Counted from the first letter of the stretch, positions 16,992-26,562 are shown. The stretch: 46,400 nt of DNA from Bacillota bacterium (GCA_009711765.1 VEND01000034.1:1-46400); one strand, 5' to 3'. Made by a program: numbers and translations. The notes: generated from the letters alone by a model not told the origin.

Positions 16992-18371
16992 ATGTACGAT
17001 AAAATGGCAGAATCATATAAGATTAAGATGGTTGAAAATATCCGACTTATACCTAAGGAAGAAAGAGAAAAAAGGATTAAAGAAGTAGGCTATAATCAAT
17101 TTGGATTAAAGGGAGAAGATATCTTTATTGATCTATTAACAGATAGTGGTACTGGTGCAATGAGTGATAATCAGTGGGCAGGATTAATGATTGGTGATGA
17201 ATCCTATGCAGGAAGTAAAAACTTTTATAATCTTAAAGAGACTGTTAAAGATATTATAGGTTATGATTATTTTGTACCAACACATCAGGGTAGGGGTGCT
17301 GAAAACGTTTTATTTCCTTTACTAATTGAAGAAGGGCAATATGTTTTAGGTAATATGCACTTTGATACAACAAAAGCCCACATAGAATTAAAGGGTGGAA
17401 GAGCAATAAACTTAGTAGTGGATGATGCTTATGATACACAAAAGGAACATCCTTTTAAAGGAAACTTTGATATAGATAAACTTGTTAACTTTATAGAGGA
17501 AAAAGGTGTAGAAAACTGTGCTTTTATTCTTGTTACAGTAACTTGTAATAGTGCTGGAGGTCAGCCTGTTTCTATGGAAAATATAAAGAAAGTTAAAGAA
17601 GTAGCTGATAAATACGGAATAAGGGTATTTTTTGACTCAGCAAGATTTGCAGAAAATGCATACTTTATTAAAAGAAGAGAAAAAGGTTATGAAGATAAGT
17701 CAATAAAAGAAATTGTAAAAGAAATGTTTAGCTATGGTGAAGGACTTACTATGAGCGCTAAAAAAGATGGTATTGTTAATATGGGCGGAATGGTTGCAAT
17801 AAAAGATGACGAAGAATTATACAAAGGTGTTAGACAAATGGTTATTCCTATAGAAGGTTTCCCGACTTATGGAGGCTTATCTGGAAGAGATATGGAAGCA
17901 TTAGCTAGAGGACTTAGAGAAGCAACAGAAGAAGCTTATTTGCAAACTAGAATAGGTCAGGTTGAATATTTAGGTCAAAAATTAGAAGAAGCAGGAATAC
18001 CTATACAAAAACCTGTGGGAGGTCATGCAGTATTTGTTGATGCTAAAAAAATGTTACCACATATTCCTTATCATCAATTCCCAGCTCAAGCACTTTGTGT
18101 TGAATTATATAAAGAAGCAGGCGTTAGAGGAGTTGAGATAGGCTCATTCCTACTAGGAAGAGACCCAGATACTAATGAACAACTTGAATCACCTTTAGAG
18201 TTATTAAGATTAACAATCCCTAGAAGGGTTTATACTAATAACCATATGGATGTTGTTGTAGAAGCTTTAAAGAATATAAATGAGAGAAAAGATGAATTAA
18301 AGGGTTATGAATTTACTTATGAACCAAAAGTATTAAGACATTTCATAGCCAAATTAAAACCAGTTGAATAG
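16992..18371 (+). CDS. tnaA: Tryptophanase (L-tryptophan indole-lyase)
   Basis: A 459-residue PLP-dependent beta-eliminating lyase that converts tryptophan to indole, pyruvate and ammonia. Family motifs: [37 protein letters not shown] and the PLP-lysine site [16 protein letters not shown]. Tyrosine phenol-lyase is the near alternative. The segment [18 protein letters not shown], however, matches tryptophanases and lacks the arginine that tyrosine phenol-lyase has in its GVRSMERG segment, and the C-terminus [17 protein letters not shown] is also tryptophanase-like. AGGAGG precedes the ATG. No tnaC-like leader peptide with a Trp codon is visible in the 137-bp leader, so control differs from that in E. 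coli. It ends at a strong hairpin. Confidence 0.93.
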   Translation: MYDKMAESYKIKMVENIRLIPKEEREKRIKEVGYNQFGLKGEDIFIDLLTDSGTGAMSDNQWAGLMIGDESYAGSKNFYNLKETVKDIIGYDYFVPTHQGRGAENVLFPLLIEEGQYVLGNMHFDTTKAHIELKGGRAINLVVDDAYDTQKEHPFKGNFDIDKLVNFIEEKGVENCAFILVTVTCNSAGGQPVSMENIKKVKEVADKYGIRVFFDSARFAENAYFIKRREKGYEDKSIKEIVKEMFSYGEGLTMSAKKDGIVNMGGMVAIKDDEELYKGVRQMVIPIEGFPTYGGLSGRDMEALARGLREATEEAYLQTRIGQVEYLGQKLEEAGIPIQKPVGGHAVFVDAKKMLPHIPYHQFPAQALCVELYKEAGVRGVEIGSFLLGRDPDTNEQLESPLELLRLTIPRRVYTNNHMDVVVEALKNINERKDELKGYEFTYEPKVLRHFIAKLKPVE

Positions 18372-18379
18372 ATAAAATC

Positions 18380-18409
18380 AAGGCGACCTAAATAGGTCGC
18401 CTTTGTTTA
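18380..18409. terminator. Bidirectional terminator between tnaA and the M42 peptidase gene
   Basis: AAGGCGACCT (18380-18389) and AGGTCGCCTT (18394-18403) form a perfect GC-rich stem with an AAAT loop. T-rich sequence follows on the + side (TGTTTAT) and moderately on the - side (GATTTTATC). The two genes converge here. Confidence 0.88.
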
Positions 18410-19441
18410 TATAAGATATTTTATGCCAAGCTTTATAGTGTTTTCTATTGCTTCTAAATGTGTCCTTTCATGGGCATGGGAAGCGTCAACTCCAGGACCT
18501 ATTAATCCATGTTTAAATTCCCAACCAGCTCTTAAAGCAGCACTTGCATCCGAACCATAGTAAGGATATATATCTATTTGATAATTAATTTTATTTTCTT
18601 TAGCAATTTTTATAAGTCTATTTCTTAGTTCTAAATCGTATGGACCACTTGAATCCTTAGCACAAATAGTTACACTAAATTCATCAGAAGTTTGTCCTTC
18701 TCCGGGAGCAGCCATATCGATAGCTATAAATTCACTGGTTTTTTCAGGTATAGATGCCGATGAACCATGTCCAACTTCTTCATAATTACTTATAAAGAAA
18801 TTAGTTGTATATTCTGGAATAATATTATTTTCTATTATGTATTTTGCAATACCAAGAATGGAAGCAACTCCAGCCTTATCATCTAAATGCCTAGATTTTA
18901 CAAAACCACTTTCAGTTACTGTTGTTCTTGGATCAAAGGTAACAAAATCACCAACGTTTATACCTAAATTAATTACATCTTCCTTCGAATTTACTTTTTC
19001 GTCAATTCTTACTTCCATAGTACTTTTTTTTCTATCGACTGTAGAAGCTTTTTCTCCATGGACATGGGAAGATGCTTTATTAGTTAAAATAGTTCCAGTA
19101 TATTTTTTATTATCTAAAGTTTTAATTACACAGTGTTCTCCTTCTATAGAATTCCATACATACCCACCTATTTGGGTTAGTTTTAATCTACCTTTATCAT
19201 TAATATCTTTAACCATAGCCCCTAATGTGTCAACATGGGCAGATAAAGTTCTTTCTCTTTTATCATTTTTTCCCTTTATAGTAGCAATTAATGCACCTTT
19301 ATAAGTTTCTTTTGATTGAATATTTAATGCTTTAAATTCATTCTTTACTAACTTTATAACTTCTTTTGTGTCACCTGACGGACTAGGTGTCTTTAAAATT
19401 TTTACTAAGATATCATTTACATAATTCATATTAATATTCAA
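18407..19441 (-). CDS. M42-family metallo-aminopeptidase (glutamyl aminopeptidase/endoglucanase M type)
   Basis: A 344-residue cytoplasmic, dizinc tetrahedral-type aminopeptidase of peptidase family M42. Metal and catalytic motifs: LSAHVDTLGAM (first His/Asp), KSRHLDDKAGVAS (bridging Asp), ISNYEEVGHG (catalytic Glu and metal Glu), AIDMAAPGEG (Asp) and ASHAHERTHLEAI (last His). The start is a TTG at 19441, with AGGGGGG seven bases upstream; the in-frame ATG at 19429 is 12 bases further in. It removes N-terminal residues from peptides. It is convergent with tnaA and shares its terminator. Confidence 0.92.
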   Translation of the reverse strand: MNINMNYVNDILVKILKTPSPSGDTKEVIKLVKNEFKALNIQSKETYKGALIATIKGKNDKRERTLSAHVDTLGAMVKDINDKGRLKLTQIGGYVWNSIEGEHCVIKTLDNKKYTGTILTNKASSHVHGEKASTVDRKKSTMEVRIDEKVNSKEDVINLGINVGDFVTFDPRTTVTESGFVKSRHLDDKAGVASILGIAKYIIENNIIPEYTTNFFISNYEEVGHGSSASIPEKTSEFIAIDMAAPGEGQTSDEFSVTICAKDSSGPYDLELRNRLIKIAKENKINYQIDIYPYYGSDASAALRAGWEFKHGLIGPGVDASHAHERTHLEAIENTIKLGIKYLI

Positions 19442-19650
19442 AATAAAACCCCCCTGTTTTTAATAATCTACTATAATTTTATACTATTTGACATTTAAAT
19501 TACAATAGTAAAAGCAAATATGGTATAATATTATGATATAATATAGATAATATATTTTTTTTACAGTTGAAACACTAAATATATTGTGATAACTTATTTG
19601 TATGAATATTTTAACTCTTTAGTATAATAAAATACAGGAGAGTGGGTAGT

Positions 19651-20058
19651 GTGAAAAGAGAGGTAAGTTCTGGAGGCGTTGTTGTGTTTGGAAACGCTAT
19701 CCTATTATTAAAAAAATACAACGGTGACTGGGTTTTACCTAAAGGAAGAGTAGAGGAAAATGAAAACATAAGACAAGCTGCTACTAGGGAAGTATTAGAA
19801 GAAAGTAGTGTAAAGGGTGAGATAATTAAGTATTTAGGAGAAATTAATTATACCTTCAGAAATAATACAGAGACAGGGCAAGAGCTAATAAATAAAACTG
19901 TCCACTGGTTTTTAATGCAAACTAGAAGTATGGATTGTATTCCTCAGAAAAAGGAAGGATTTATAGATGCTAGATTTGTACATGTTGATAGGGCTTGTAG
20001 GGTAGCTCGCTATGAAGATGAAAGAAACATAATAAATAAAGCAATATGTGAGATTTAA
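19651..20058 (+). CDS. Nudix hydrolase (YvcI-like position)
   Basis: A 135-residue Nudix protein. The Nudix box GRVEENENIRQAATREVLEE followed by SSV (~residues 34-56) fits GX5EX7REUXEEXGU except that the penultimate glycine is serine. The N-terminus KREVSSGGVVVF and WVLPKGRVEENE are typical of small diadenosine-polyphosphate or MutT-like hydrolases. The GTG at 19651 is ten bases from AGGAG (19636-19640); the GTG at 19642 is too close. In Bacillus a Nudix gene (yvcI) belongs to the rapZ-yvcK-whiA-crh cluster, and this one also sits directly before whiA, so it is probably that member. Its nucleotide substrate is unknown. Confidence 0.87.
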   Translation: MKREVSSGGVVVFGNAILLLKKYNGDWVLPKGRVEENENIRQAATREVLEESSVKGEIIKYLGEINYTFRNNTETGQELINKTVHWFLMQTRSMDCIPQKKEGFIDARFVHVDRACRVARYEDERNIINKAICEI

Positions 20059-20117
20059 ATATTTATGACATTTTATGCTAAAACTAAATTTAAATATAAT
20101 ATAGGAGTAGATAAGAA

Positions 20118-21080
20118 ATGTCTTTTTCGTCAAAAACAAAGAATGAATTATCAAGAATGAAAATTGAAAATCATTGCTGTGCATCAGCTGAATTATCTGC
20201 ACTTGTTAGGATGAGTGGTGCTATACAGTTTACTGGATTAGGAAAGTTTAGCGTTAAATTTACCACTGAAAACGCTGCGATAGCAAGAAGGATTTTTACA
20301 CTTTTAAAAGTATTGTATAACACACATACTGAAGTAATGGTAAGAAGGAACCGTCAATTAAAAAAGAATAATAATTATTTAATGATTGTAGATGATCATA
20401 AAAATGCAGAGAAGATATTAAATGATACTGGCATATTCACTGAAGAAGGAAAAAGTACATTAAAAATAAATTATAAAGTGCCAACGGATGTAATAAAAAC
20501 AAGGTGCTGTAAAAGGTCTTACATAAGAGGTGCATTCCTTGGAGGAGGTTCTTTAAGTGATCCAGAAAAAACATATCACTTAGAATTTGTTACTCATACC
20601 TTAGAACATGGAGAAAATTTAAGGGATATAATAAATTCCTTTGATTTAACTTCTAAAATAGTAGAGAGAAAGGATAAGTTTATTGTATATATAAAAGAGG
20701 GAGAACAAATCGTTGACCTTCTTAATATAATAGGTGCACACTCTGCATTATTAAAGTTAGAAAACATTAGAGTATTAAAGGAAGTAAGAAATAATATAAA
20801 CAGGATAGTTAATTGTGAAACAGCAAATTTAAGTAAAACAATAAATGCAGCTATTAGGCAAATAAGAAATATAAAATATATTGATGAAGTAATGGGGTTA
20901 GAAGAATTGCCTGATAATCTTCAAGAAATTGCTAATGTAAGAGTTTTAAATAAGGAATCTAGCTTAAAGGAATTAGGAGAGAAGTTAAATCCACCTGTTG
21001 GCAAATCTGGAGTGAATCACAGGCTTAGAAAATTAGAAAAAATAGCAGAAGATTTAAAAAGAGAGAGAGGTGAAATTTAA
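20118..21080 (+). CDS. whiA: DNA-binding protein WhiA
   Basis: A 320-residue WhiA protein, combining an N-terminal LAGLIDADG homing-endonuclease-like fold with a C-terminal helix-turn-helix. Motifs: SFSSKTKNELSRMK, ENHCCASAELSALVRMSG, KTRCCKRSYIRGAFLGGGSL (the WhiA signature), YHLEFVTH, and the C-terminal SLKELGEKLNPPVGKSGVNH. It regulates sporulation septation in Streptomyces and affects division and chromosome segregation in Bacillus. Its stop overlaps the ATG of the HPr gene by one base, so the two are translationally coupled. The 59-bp gap from the Nudix gene suggests one operon. Confidence 0.96.
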   Translation: MSFSSKTKNELSRMKIENHCCASAELSALVRMSGAIQFTGLGKFSVKFTTENAAIARRIFTLLKVLYNTHTEVMVRRNRQLKKNNNYLMIVDDHKNAEKILNDTGIFTEEGKSTLKINYKVPTDVIKTRCCKRSYIRGAFLGGGSLSDPEKTYHLEFVTHTLEHGENLRDIINSFDLTSKIVERKDKFIVYIKEGEQIVDLLNIIGAHSALLKLENIRVLKEVRNNINRIVNCETANLSKTINAAIRQIRNIKYIDEVMGLEELPDNLQEIANVRVLNKESSLKELGEKLNPPVGKSGVNHRLRKLEKIAEDLKRERGEI

Positions 21081-21346
21081 TGGAGTCAAAAAAAATAACT
21101 GTAAAAACAAAAATTGGGCTTCATGCCAGACCTGCTGCTTTATTTGTTCAGACTGCAGGAAAATTTTTAAGTGATATATATGTTGAAAAGGGAGATAAAA
21201 AAGTAAATGCAAAAAGTATAATGGGTATTATGGCTTTAGGAGTTGCATATGATGATGAAATAATTATTAGTGCTAATGGTGAAGATGAGAAAAAAGCAGT
21301 TAATGATTTAGTAGATTTACTTCAAAATAAATTAGTAAAAGAGTAG
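21080..21346 (+). CDS. ptsH: Phosphocarrier protein HPr
   Basis: An 88-residue HPr-family protein. The phosphorylatable His15 is in IGLHARPAA and the regulatory Ser46 in NAKSIMGIMALG. Having both residues makes it a genuine bifunctional HPr (sugar-PTS phosphate carrier and HPr-kinase/CcpA co-effector) and not Crh, which occupies this position after whiA in Bacillus but has Gln15. It is coupled to whiA by a TAATG overlap. A hairpin terminator spans the stop codon. No PTS enzyme I or HPr kinase gene lies in the window. Confidence 0.95.
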   Translation: MESKKITVKTKIGLHARPAALFVQTAGKFLSDIYVEKGDKKVNAKSIMGIMALGVAYDDEIIISANGEDEKKAVNDLVDLLQNKLVKE

Positions 21347-21366
21347 GAATTTCCTGCTCTTTTTTA
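21337..21366 (+). terminator. Terminator after whiA-ptsH
   Basis: AAAAGAGTAGG (21337-21347) pairs with CCTGCTCTTTT (21353-21363) with one T-G wobble and a 5-base loop, followed by T residues. It covers the HPr stop codon. Confidence 0.85.
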
Positions 21367-21433
21367 TATTGATAATTTTAAGTTTCAATGATAAAATTTA
21401 GACCTAAAGAAGTTAATTAGAGGGTGGATTATT

Positions 21434-24400
21434 ATGGTTGATTTTACACATCTTCATGTCCATACAGAGTATAGTCTATTAGACGGGGCTTCAAGGGTTA
21501 GTAATACATTAGATAGAGCTAAAGAATTAGGTATGAAAAGTTTAGCTATTACTGACCATGGAGTTATGTATGGAGTAGTTGATTTTTATAAACAAGCTAA
21601 AAGTAAGGGAATTAAACCTATACTAGGGTGTGAAGTTTATATATCTAAGGGAAAATATACTGAAAAAGATCCGACTAGGGATAAAAATCAGTATCACTTA
21701 GTTTTACTTGCTGAAAATAATGAAGGATATAAAAACTTAATGAAGATAGTTTCTGAAGGTTTTGTAAATGGGTTTTATTATAAACCTAGAGTGGATTTTA
21801 GTGTACTTAAAAAGTATAGTGAGGGTTTAATAGTTTTAGGTGCATGTCTAGCAGGAGAAGTACAACAACATCTATTAAATAATAATTATAAAAAGGCTAA
21901 AGAAGTAGCATTAAAATATAAAAATCATTTTGGTAGAGATAATTTTTATTTAGAATTACAAGACCATGGAATTAAAGAACAAAAGATAGTAAATCAAGAG
22001 TTAATTAAATTAAGTAATGAAACTGACATACCATTAGTTATAACTAATGATGTTCATTATACAAATAGGGAAGATGCTAAGGTACATGATGTTTTATTAT
22101 GTATACAAACAGGAAAAACAGTTGATGAAGAAGATAGGATGAAATTCCCTACTTCAGAGTTTTATTTAAAATCTCCCAAAGAGATGCAAGAATTATTTCC
22201 TAATATGAAAAAAGCATTAGAAAATACTAATAAAATCGCTGAAAGATGTGATGTGAAATTAGATTTTGATACTTTACACTTACCAGAATTTGATCTACCA
22301 GAGGGTTATACGAATGTAGAGTATTTAAAAGAATTATGTTTAAATGGTTTAAATGAAAGATATGATAACATAACTGATGAAATTAAAGATAGATTAGAAT
22401 ATGAATTAAATGTAATTATTAGTATGGGGTATGTTGATTATTTCTTAATTGTATGGGATTTTATTAAATATGCAAAGGATAATAATATTATGGTTGGACC
22501 AGGAAGAGGGTCAGCAGCAGGAAGTTTAGTATCCTATACTTTAGGAATTATTGATATAGATCCTATAAAGTATAATCTAATATTTGAAAGGTTTTTAAAC
22601 CCTGAAAGGGTAACAATGCCTGATATAGATATTGACTTTTGTTATGAAAGAAGAGAAGAAGTAATTGATTATGTTGTAAGAAAATATGGTGAAGAGAAGG
22701 TAGCACAAATAGTAACCTTTGGTACAATGGCTGCAAGGGGTGCTATAAGGGATGTAGGTAGAGCATTAAACCTTTCCTATGGAGAGGTTGATTTTATTGC
22801 TAAACAAATACCTATGGAATTAGGAATGACAATTAAAAAGGCTTTAAAAGTAAATAATAAATTTAATGAAGCTTATGATGAAGATGAGAAAGTAAAAGAA
22901 CTTATAGATACAGCTATAGCTGTAGAAGGGTTACCTAGACACACTTCGACCCATGCTGCAGGTGTTGTTATTTCAAAATTACCAGTAACAGAATATGTAC
23001 CCTTAGGAAGAAATAGTGATGCTATATTAACCCAGTTTACAATGACTGAGTTAGAAGAGTTAGGTCTTTTAAAAATGGATTTTTTAGGTCTAAGAAATCT
23101 TACAGTAATAAGAGATACAAAGGATTTAATAAAATATAATTATAATAAAGAAATTAATTTCAGTAATTCAAATTATGATGATAAGTTAGTATATGAAATG
23201 TTTAGTAAAGGTGAAACACTTGGGGTTTTTCAATTTGAAAGTGCAGGTATGAGACAATTTTTAAAAGAATTAAAACCTACTGAGTTTGAAAATATAATAG
23301 CTGCAAATTCACTATATAGACCAGGGCCTATGAGACAAATACCAAAATATATTGAAAATAAAAATAACCCTGAAAAAATAGAATATACCCATGATAAATT
23401 AGAACCTATATTAAATGTAACTTATGGTTGTATGGTTTATCAAGAGCAAGTTATGCAAATTGTTAGAGATATCGGTGGATATTCCATGGGAAGGTCAGAT
23501 TTAGTTAGAAGAGCCATGGGAAAGAAAAAAATGGATGTAATGGAACAGGAAAGAAAACATTTTATTTATGGAAAAAAGGATGAGTCTGGAAACTTAGAAA
23601 TTACAGGTGCTATAAACAATGGAATTGATGAAAAAACAGCAAATATTATATATGATGAAATGATAGATTTTGCTAAATATGCTTTTAATAAGTCCCATTC
23701 TGCTGCATATGCAGTATTAGCATATGAAACTGCTTGGCTTAAATATTATTATCCAGTAGAATTTATGGCAGCTTTAATTACAAGTATAATGGGTAATACT
23801 AATTCAGTTTCACTTTATATTCAGGAATGTAAAAGACTAGATATAGAAGTTTTACCTCCAGATGTAAATGAAAGTTATGCAAAATTTACTGTTTCAGAAG
23901 GAAAAATCAGGTATGGACTAGCCGCAGTAAAAAATGTAGGATTATCAGCTATAGAGGCTATTGTTAAAGCAAGAAAAAGTGGAGGGAAATTTACAAGTTT
24001 AACAGATTTCTGTGAAAGAGTTGAAACAAAAGCTTTAAATAAAAGGGCAATAGAAAGTTTAATAAAATGTGGTGCCTTTGATTTGGTTAAAGGAAATAGA
24101 GCTCAACTACTAGCTATATATGAAAGAGTATTAGATGGAGTACAACAGGATAAAAAAAGAAATATTAAAGGACAATTTAATATATTTGATACATTAGCAA
24201 AGGAAGAAGGAAAAGATATTAAGGAAGATAATCTTCCTGATATAAAAGAGTTTAATGAAAGGACTCTTCTATCTATGGAAAAGGAAATGTTAGGAGTTTA
24301 TATAAGTGGACATCCACTTTCTTCCTATGAAGATAGATTAACTGATGTTTCTACATTAAATACAAGTGAAATACATCAGATAGAAGAAAGTATCGATAAT

Positions 24401-24907
24401 AATAATTTAAATATTAAAGATGGAAGTAAAGTTAATCTTGGTGGTATTATAATAAGTAAGAAAAATAAGATAACAAAGAATAATAATATGATGGCCTTTG
24501 TCACTTTAGAAGACTTATATGGAGTAATAGAATTAATAGTTTTCCCTAAAACATATGATAAATATAATAGACATATAGAAGAAGATAAGATAGTTCTTAT
24601 TAAGGGAAGATTAAGTATAAACGAGGAAGATGATAATAAAATAATATGTGAAAGTATAGTTCCCTTAACACAAATAAAAAAAGAAAGACTTTACCTTAAA
24701 ATATCTAAGGATAAGTCTCTAGACTTATTAAGTAGTATTAAAAAAATACTATCTAAATATAAAGGGGATACTCCTGTATATGTTTATATTGAAAAAAGTA
24801 ATAAAAAAATAGTTGCTGAAAGAAATTATTGGGTAAATATAGAAAATAGTATGGGAGTAAAAGAACTAAAAAAATTATTAGGACCAGAAAATGTAAAATT
24901 AAACTAA
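21434..24907 (+). CDS. dnaE: DNA polymerase III subunit alpha (DnaE type)
   Basis: A 1,157-residue DnaE replicative polymerase. The N-terminal PHP domain keeps metal-binding motifs (HLHVHTEYSLLDG residues 6-18, ITDHGVMYG ~39-47, TNDVHYT ~204-210). The C-family catalytic core shows VGPGRGSAAGSL (~354-365) and PDIDIDF (396-402), whose Asp397 and Asp399 correspond to the E. coli catalytic pair; the third acidic residue is in LLKMDFLGLRNL. A helix-hairpin-helix region, then an OB-fold near residues 990-1070 (VNLGGIIISKKN), end the protein. It follows ptsH across a terminator and carries AGAGGGTGG before the ATG. The last 9 bp overlap the convergent downstream gene. Confidence 0.97.
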   Translation: MVDFTHLHVHTEYSLLDGASRVSNTLDRAKELGMKSLAITDHGVMYGVVDFYKQAKSKGIKPILGCEVYISKGKYTEKDPTRDKNQYHLVLLAENNEGYKNLMKIVSEGFVNGFYYKPRVDFSVLKKYSEGLIVLGACLAGEVQQHLLNNNYKKAKEVALKYKNHFGRDNFYLELQDHGIKEQKIVNQELIKLSNETDIPLVITNDVHYTNREDAKVHDVLLCIQTGKTVDEEDRMKFPTSEFYLKSPKEMQELFPNMKKALENTNKIAERCDVKLDFDTLHLPEFDLPEGYTNVEYLKELCLNGLNERYDNITDEIKDRLEYELNVIISMGYVDYFLIVWDFIKYAKDNNIMVGPGRGSAAGSLVSYTLGIIDIDPIKYNLIFERFLNPERVTMPDIDIDFCYERREEVIDYVVRKYGEEKVAQIVTFGTMAARGAIRDVGRALNLSYGEVDFIAKQIPMELGMTIKKALKVNNKFNEAYDEDEKVKELIDTAIAVEGLPRHTSTHAAGVVISKLPVTEYVPLGRNSDAILTQFTMTELEELGLLKMDFLGLRNLTVIRDTKDLIKYNYNKEINFSNSNYDDKLVYEMFSKGETLGVFQFESAGMRQFLKELKPTEFENIIAANSLYRPGPMRQIPKYIENKNNPEKIEYTHDKLEPILNVTYGCMVYQEQVMQIVRDIGGYSMGRSDLVRRAMGKKKMDVMEQERKHFIYGKKDESGNLEITGAINNGIDEKTANIIYDEMIDFAKYAFNKSHSAAYAVLAYETAWLKYYYPVEFMAALITSIMGNTNSVSLYIQECKRLDIEVLPPDVNESYAKFTVSEGKIRYGLAAVKNVGLSAIEAIVKARKSGGKFTSLTDFCERVETKALNKRAIESLIKCGAFDLVKGNRAQLLAIYERVLDGVQQDKKRNIKGQFNIFDTLAKEEGKDIKEDNLPDIKEFNERTLLSMEKEMLGVYISGHPLSSYEDRLTDVSTLNTSEIHQIEESIDNNNLNIKDGSKVNLGGIIISKKNKITKNNNMMAFVTLEDLYGVIELIVFPKTYDKYNRHIEEDKIVLIKGRLSINEEDDNKIICESIVPLTQIKKERLYLKISKDKSLDLLSSIKKILSKYKGDTPVYVYIEKSNKKIVAERNYWVNIENSMGVKELKKLLGPENVKLN

Positions 24908-25324
24908 ATCAATAGAGGCAGCTGATGCTATTACACAAATAATATCATCAAGGAATTTGTTAATATTTTTATTATCTAAAATTTCTTTTAAAGTATTTGA
25001 TTTAGATATTATTGAGTAGTTAATTATAGCTTCAGCTCCAAATTCATTTAATACACTTAAAGAAATCAATTTATCAAGTTCAAATAGTGAATCGTTATTT
25101 AAAAGTGTAAGTAATTCTTTAGGTAGTAATTTATTTTCAGTATATACATCTATTATCACACCTAATATAATTAAATCTTGAATGGATTTAATAGATAAAA
25201 TATTTAAAATTGAATCTATATAAAAGTTAATATTTTCATCATCATTTCTTAATTCTTTAACTAAGTATGCTAATTTTTCAAGGGTGATAGACCTATCATT
25301 TAATAGTTCAATAACATATTTCAT
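24899..25324 (-). CDS. YutG/PgpA-like protein (phosphatidylglycerophosphatase A family)
   Basis: A 141-residue soluble protein resembling Bacillus YutG, which belongs to the phosphatidylglycerophosphatase-A-related family. Shared features: an N-terminal MKYVIELLNDRSITLEKLA-type opening, a central LIILGVIIDVYTENKLLPKELL, LISLSVLNEFGAEAI and the C-terminal FLDDIICVIASAASI, where the DD and small-residue run correspond to FLDDIVAAIAAAAAS in YutG. It is slightly shorter than the usual ~165 residues. The biochemical activity of YutG itself is uncertain, so treat the phosphatase label as family-based. AGGAGG lies upstream of the ATG; it is transcribed against dnaE and overlaps its end by 9 bp. Confidence 0.75.
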   Translation of the reverse strand: MKYVIELLNDRSITLEKLAYLVKELRNDDENINFYIDSILNILSIKSIQDLIILGVIIDVYTENKLLPKELLTLLNNDSLFELDKLISLSVLNEFGAEAIINYSIISKSNTLKEILDNKNINKFLDDIICVIASAASIDLV

Positions 25325-25392
25325 AAAAATCCTCCTAAATAAAACTGGATTTTTTTCTATATATGTTATAATATGAGTATAGTAAATTATTT

Positions 25393-25515
25393 GTGAATGA
25401 TTTTAATATAATATATGGAAATATAACCATTTATAATAGAGTAAAACCAAAATTTGAGGTAGAGGAAGTAAAAAAATTAATACTAGATTTAGGTCATTTA
25501 GTTTACAATATATAA
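25393..25515 (+). CDS. Possible 40-residue protein, or gene remnant
   Basis: A GTG-initiated frame encodes 40 residues (begins [19 protein letters not shown], ends DLGHLVYNI) in the gap between the YutG-like gene and pfkA. Amino-acid composition looks protein-like, but there is no clear ribosome site, and a TATAAT sits just upstream (25367-25372) without a good -35. It could be a small gene, a decayed fragment or chance. Confidence 0.22.
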   Translation: MNDFNIIYGNITIYNRVKPKFEVEEVKKLILDLGHLVYNI

Positions 25516-25542
25516 TAGAAAAAATATTTTTTGTATAACATG

Positions 25543-25557
25543 GGACATATATTGTCC
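25543..25557. promoter_or_regulatory. Inverted repeat upstream of pfkA, candidate operator
   Basis: GGACA-TATAT-TGTCC is a perfect 5-bp-arm inverted repeat 31 bp before the pfkA ATG and downstream of a TATAAT at 25511-25516. It could be an operator for glycolytic control, but it does not match the CcpA cre consensus. Confidence 0.35.
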
Positions 25558-25588
25558 ACGATGGATAAGAAGTGAGGAGGAGAAAATA

Positions 25589-26548
25589 ATGAAAACAATT
25601 GGAGTTTTAACAAGTGGAGGAGATGCACCAGGAATGAATGCAGCAATAAGGGCTGTAGTAAGATCAGGGATTTACAATAATTTAAAAGTAATGGGAATAA
25701 ATAAAGGTTATAATGGACTTATAAGTGGAAATATTCAAGAAATGAATTTATCCTCTGTTGCAGATATTATACATAGAGGAGGTACTAAGCTAAGAACAGC
25801 AAGAAGTGAAGAATTTAAAACAGATGAGGGATTTAGAAAAGCTTTAAATGTTTTAAAGGTATTTAATATAGAAGGATTAGTTGTAATTGGTGGTGATGGT
25901 TCATTTAAAGGTGCTCAGAAGCTAAGTAAGGCTGGTATAAAAACTATAGGAATACCAGGTACTATAGATAATGATTTAGGTTATACTGATAGGACTATAG
26001 GCTTTGATACTGCTGTTAATACAGTTTTAGATTCAATAAGTAAAATAAGAGATACATCAACTTCCCATGGAAGAGCAAATATTATTGAAGCAATGGGAAG
26101 AGAATGTGGAGATATTGCTCTATACGCTGGATTAGCAGGAGGAGCAGAAAGTGTAATTTTACCAGAAGAAGGTTTAGATGTTGATGCTGTATGTAAAAAG
26201 TTAATAAAGGGTAGAAATAGAGGTAAACTTCATAGTATTATAATGCTTGCTGAAGGTGTTGGAAATGCTTATGAACTAGGCGAAGAAATACAAGAAAAAA
26301 CTGGAATAGTAACTAGAGTAACCATATTAGGACATGTTCAAAGGGGAGGAAGTCCTACAGCTACAGATAGAATAATAGCAAGTAAAATGGGTAAAAGAGC
26401 AGTAGAGTTGTTAATAAAGGGAGAATCGGGTAAAGTTATAGGTACTAAAGGTGATGAATTATTTGCAATGGATATTAATAAAGCTTTATCAATAGATAAA
26501 AAATTTGATAAAGATATGTATGATTTAACAAAAATACTTTCTATATAG
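25589..26548 (+). CDS. pfkA: ATP-dependent 6-phosphofructokinase
   Basis: A 319-residue phosphofructokinase I, converting fructose-6-phosphate to fructose-1,6-bisphosphate. [15 protein letters not shown] (residues 8-22) and [11 protein letters not shown] (~100-110) bind ATP; the GGDGS sequence rather than GGDD marks ATP rather than pyrophosphate use. Catalytic GTIDNDL, the effector/substrate arginines and [12 protein letters not shown] and [10 protein letters not shown] are all present at normal spacing, and the length is standard. GAGGAGG precedes the ATG. It lies 14 bp before pyk in the classical Firmicutes pfkA-pyk operon. Confidence 0.97.
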   Translation: MKTIGVLTSGGDAPGMNAAIRAVVRSGIYNNLKVMGINKGYNGLISGNIQEMNLSSVADIIHRGGTKLRTARSEEFKTDEGFRKALNVLKVFNIEGLVVIGGDGSFKGAQKLSKAGIKTIGIPGTIDNDLGYTDRTIGFDTAVNTVLDSISKIRDTSTSHGRANIIEAMGRECGDIALYAGLAGGAESVILPEEGLDVDAVCKKLIKGRNRGKLHSIIMLAEGVGNAYELGEEIQEKTGIVTRVTILGHVQRGGSPTATDRIIASKMGKRAVELLIKGESGKVIGTKGDELFAMDINKALSIDKKFDKDMYDLTKILSI

Positions 26549-26562
26549 GAGTGAAGGATTAT

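Noticed and set aside
16992..18371. Tyrosine phenol-lyase as the identity of the lyase
   Set aside because: The region [16 protein letters not shown] matches tryptophanase and lacks the arginine found in tyrosine phenol-lyase; the C-terminal sequence also matches tryptophanase.
21080..21346. Crh rather than HPr (position after whiA as in Bacillus)
   Set aside because: The active-site residue is His15, not Gln15, so it is a PTS-competent HPr.
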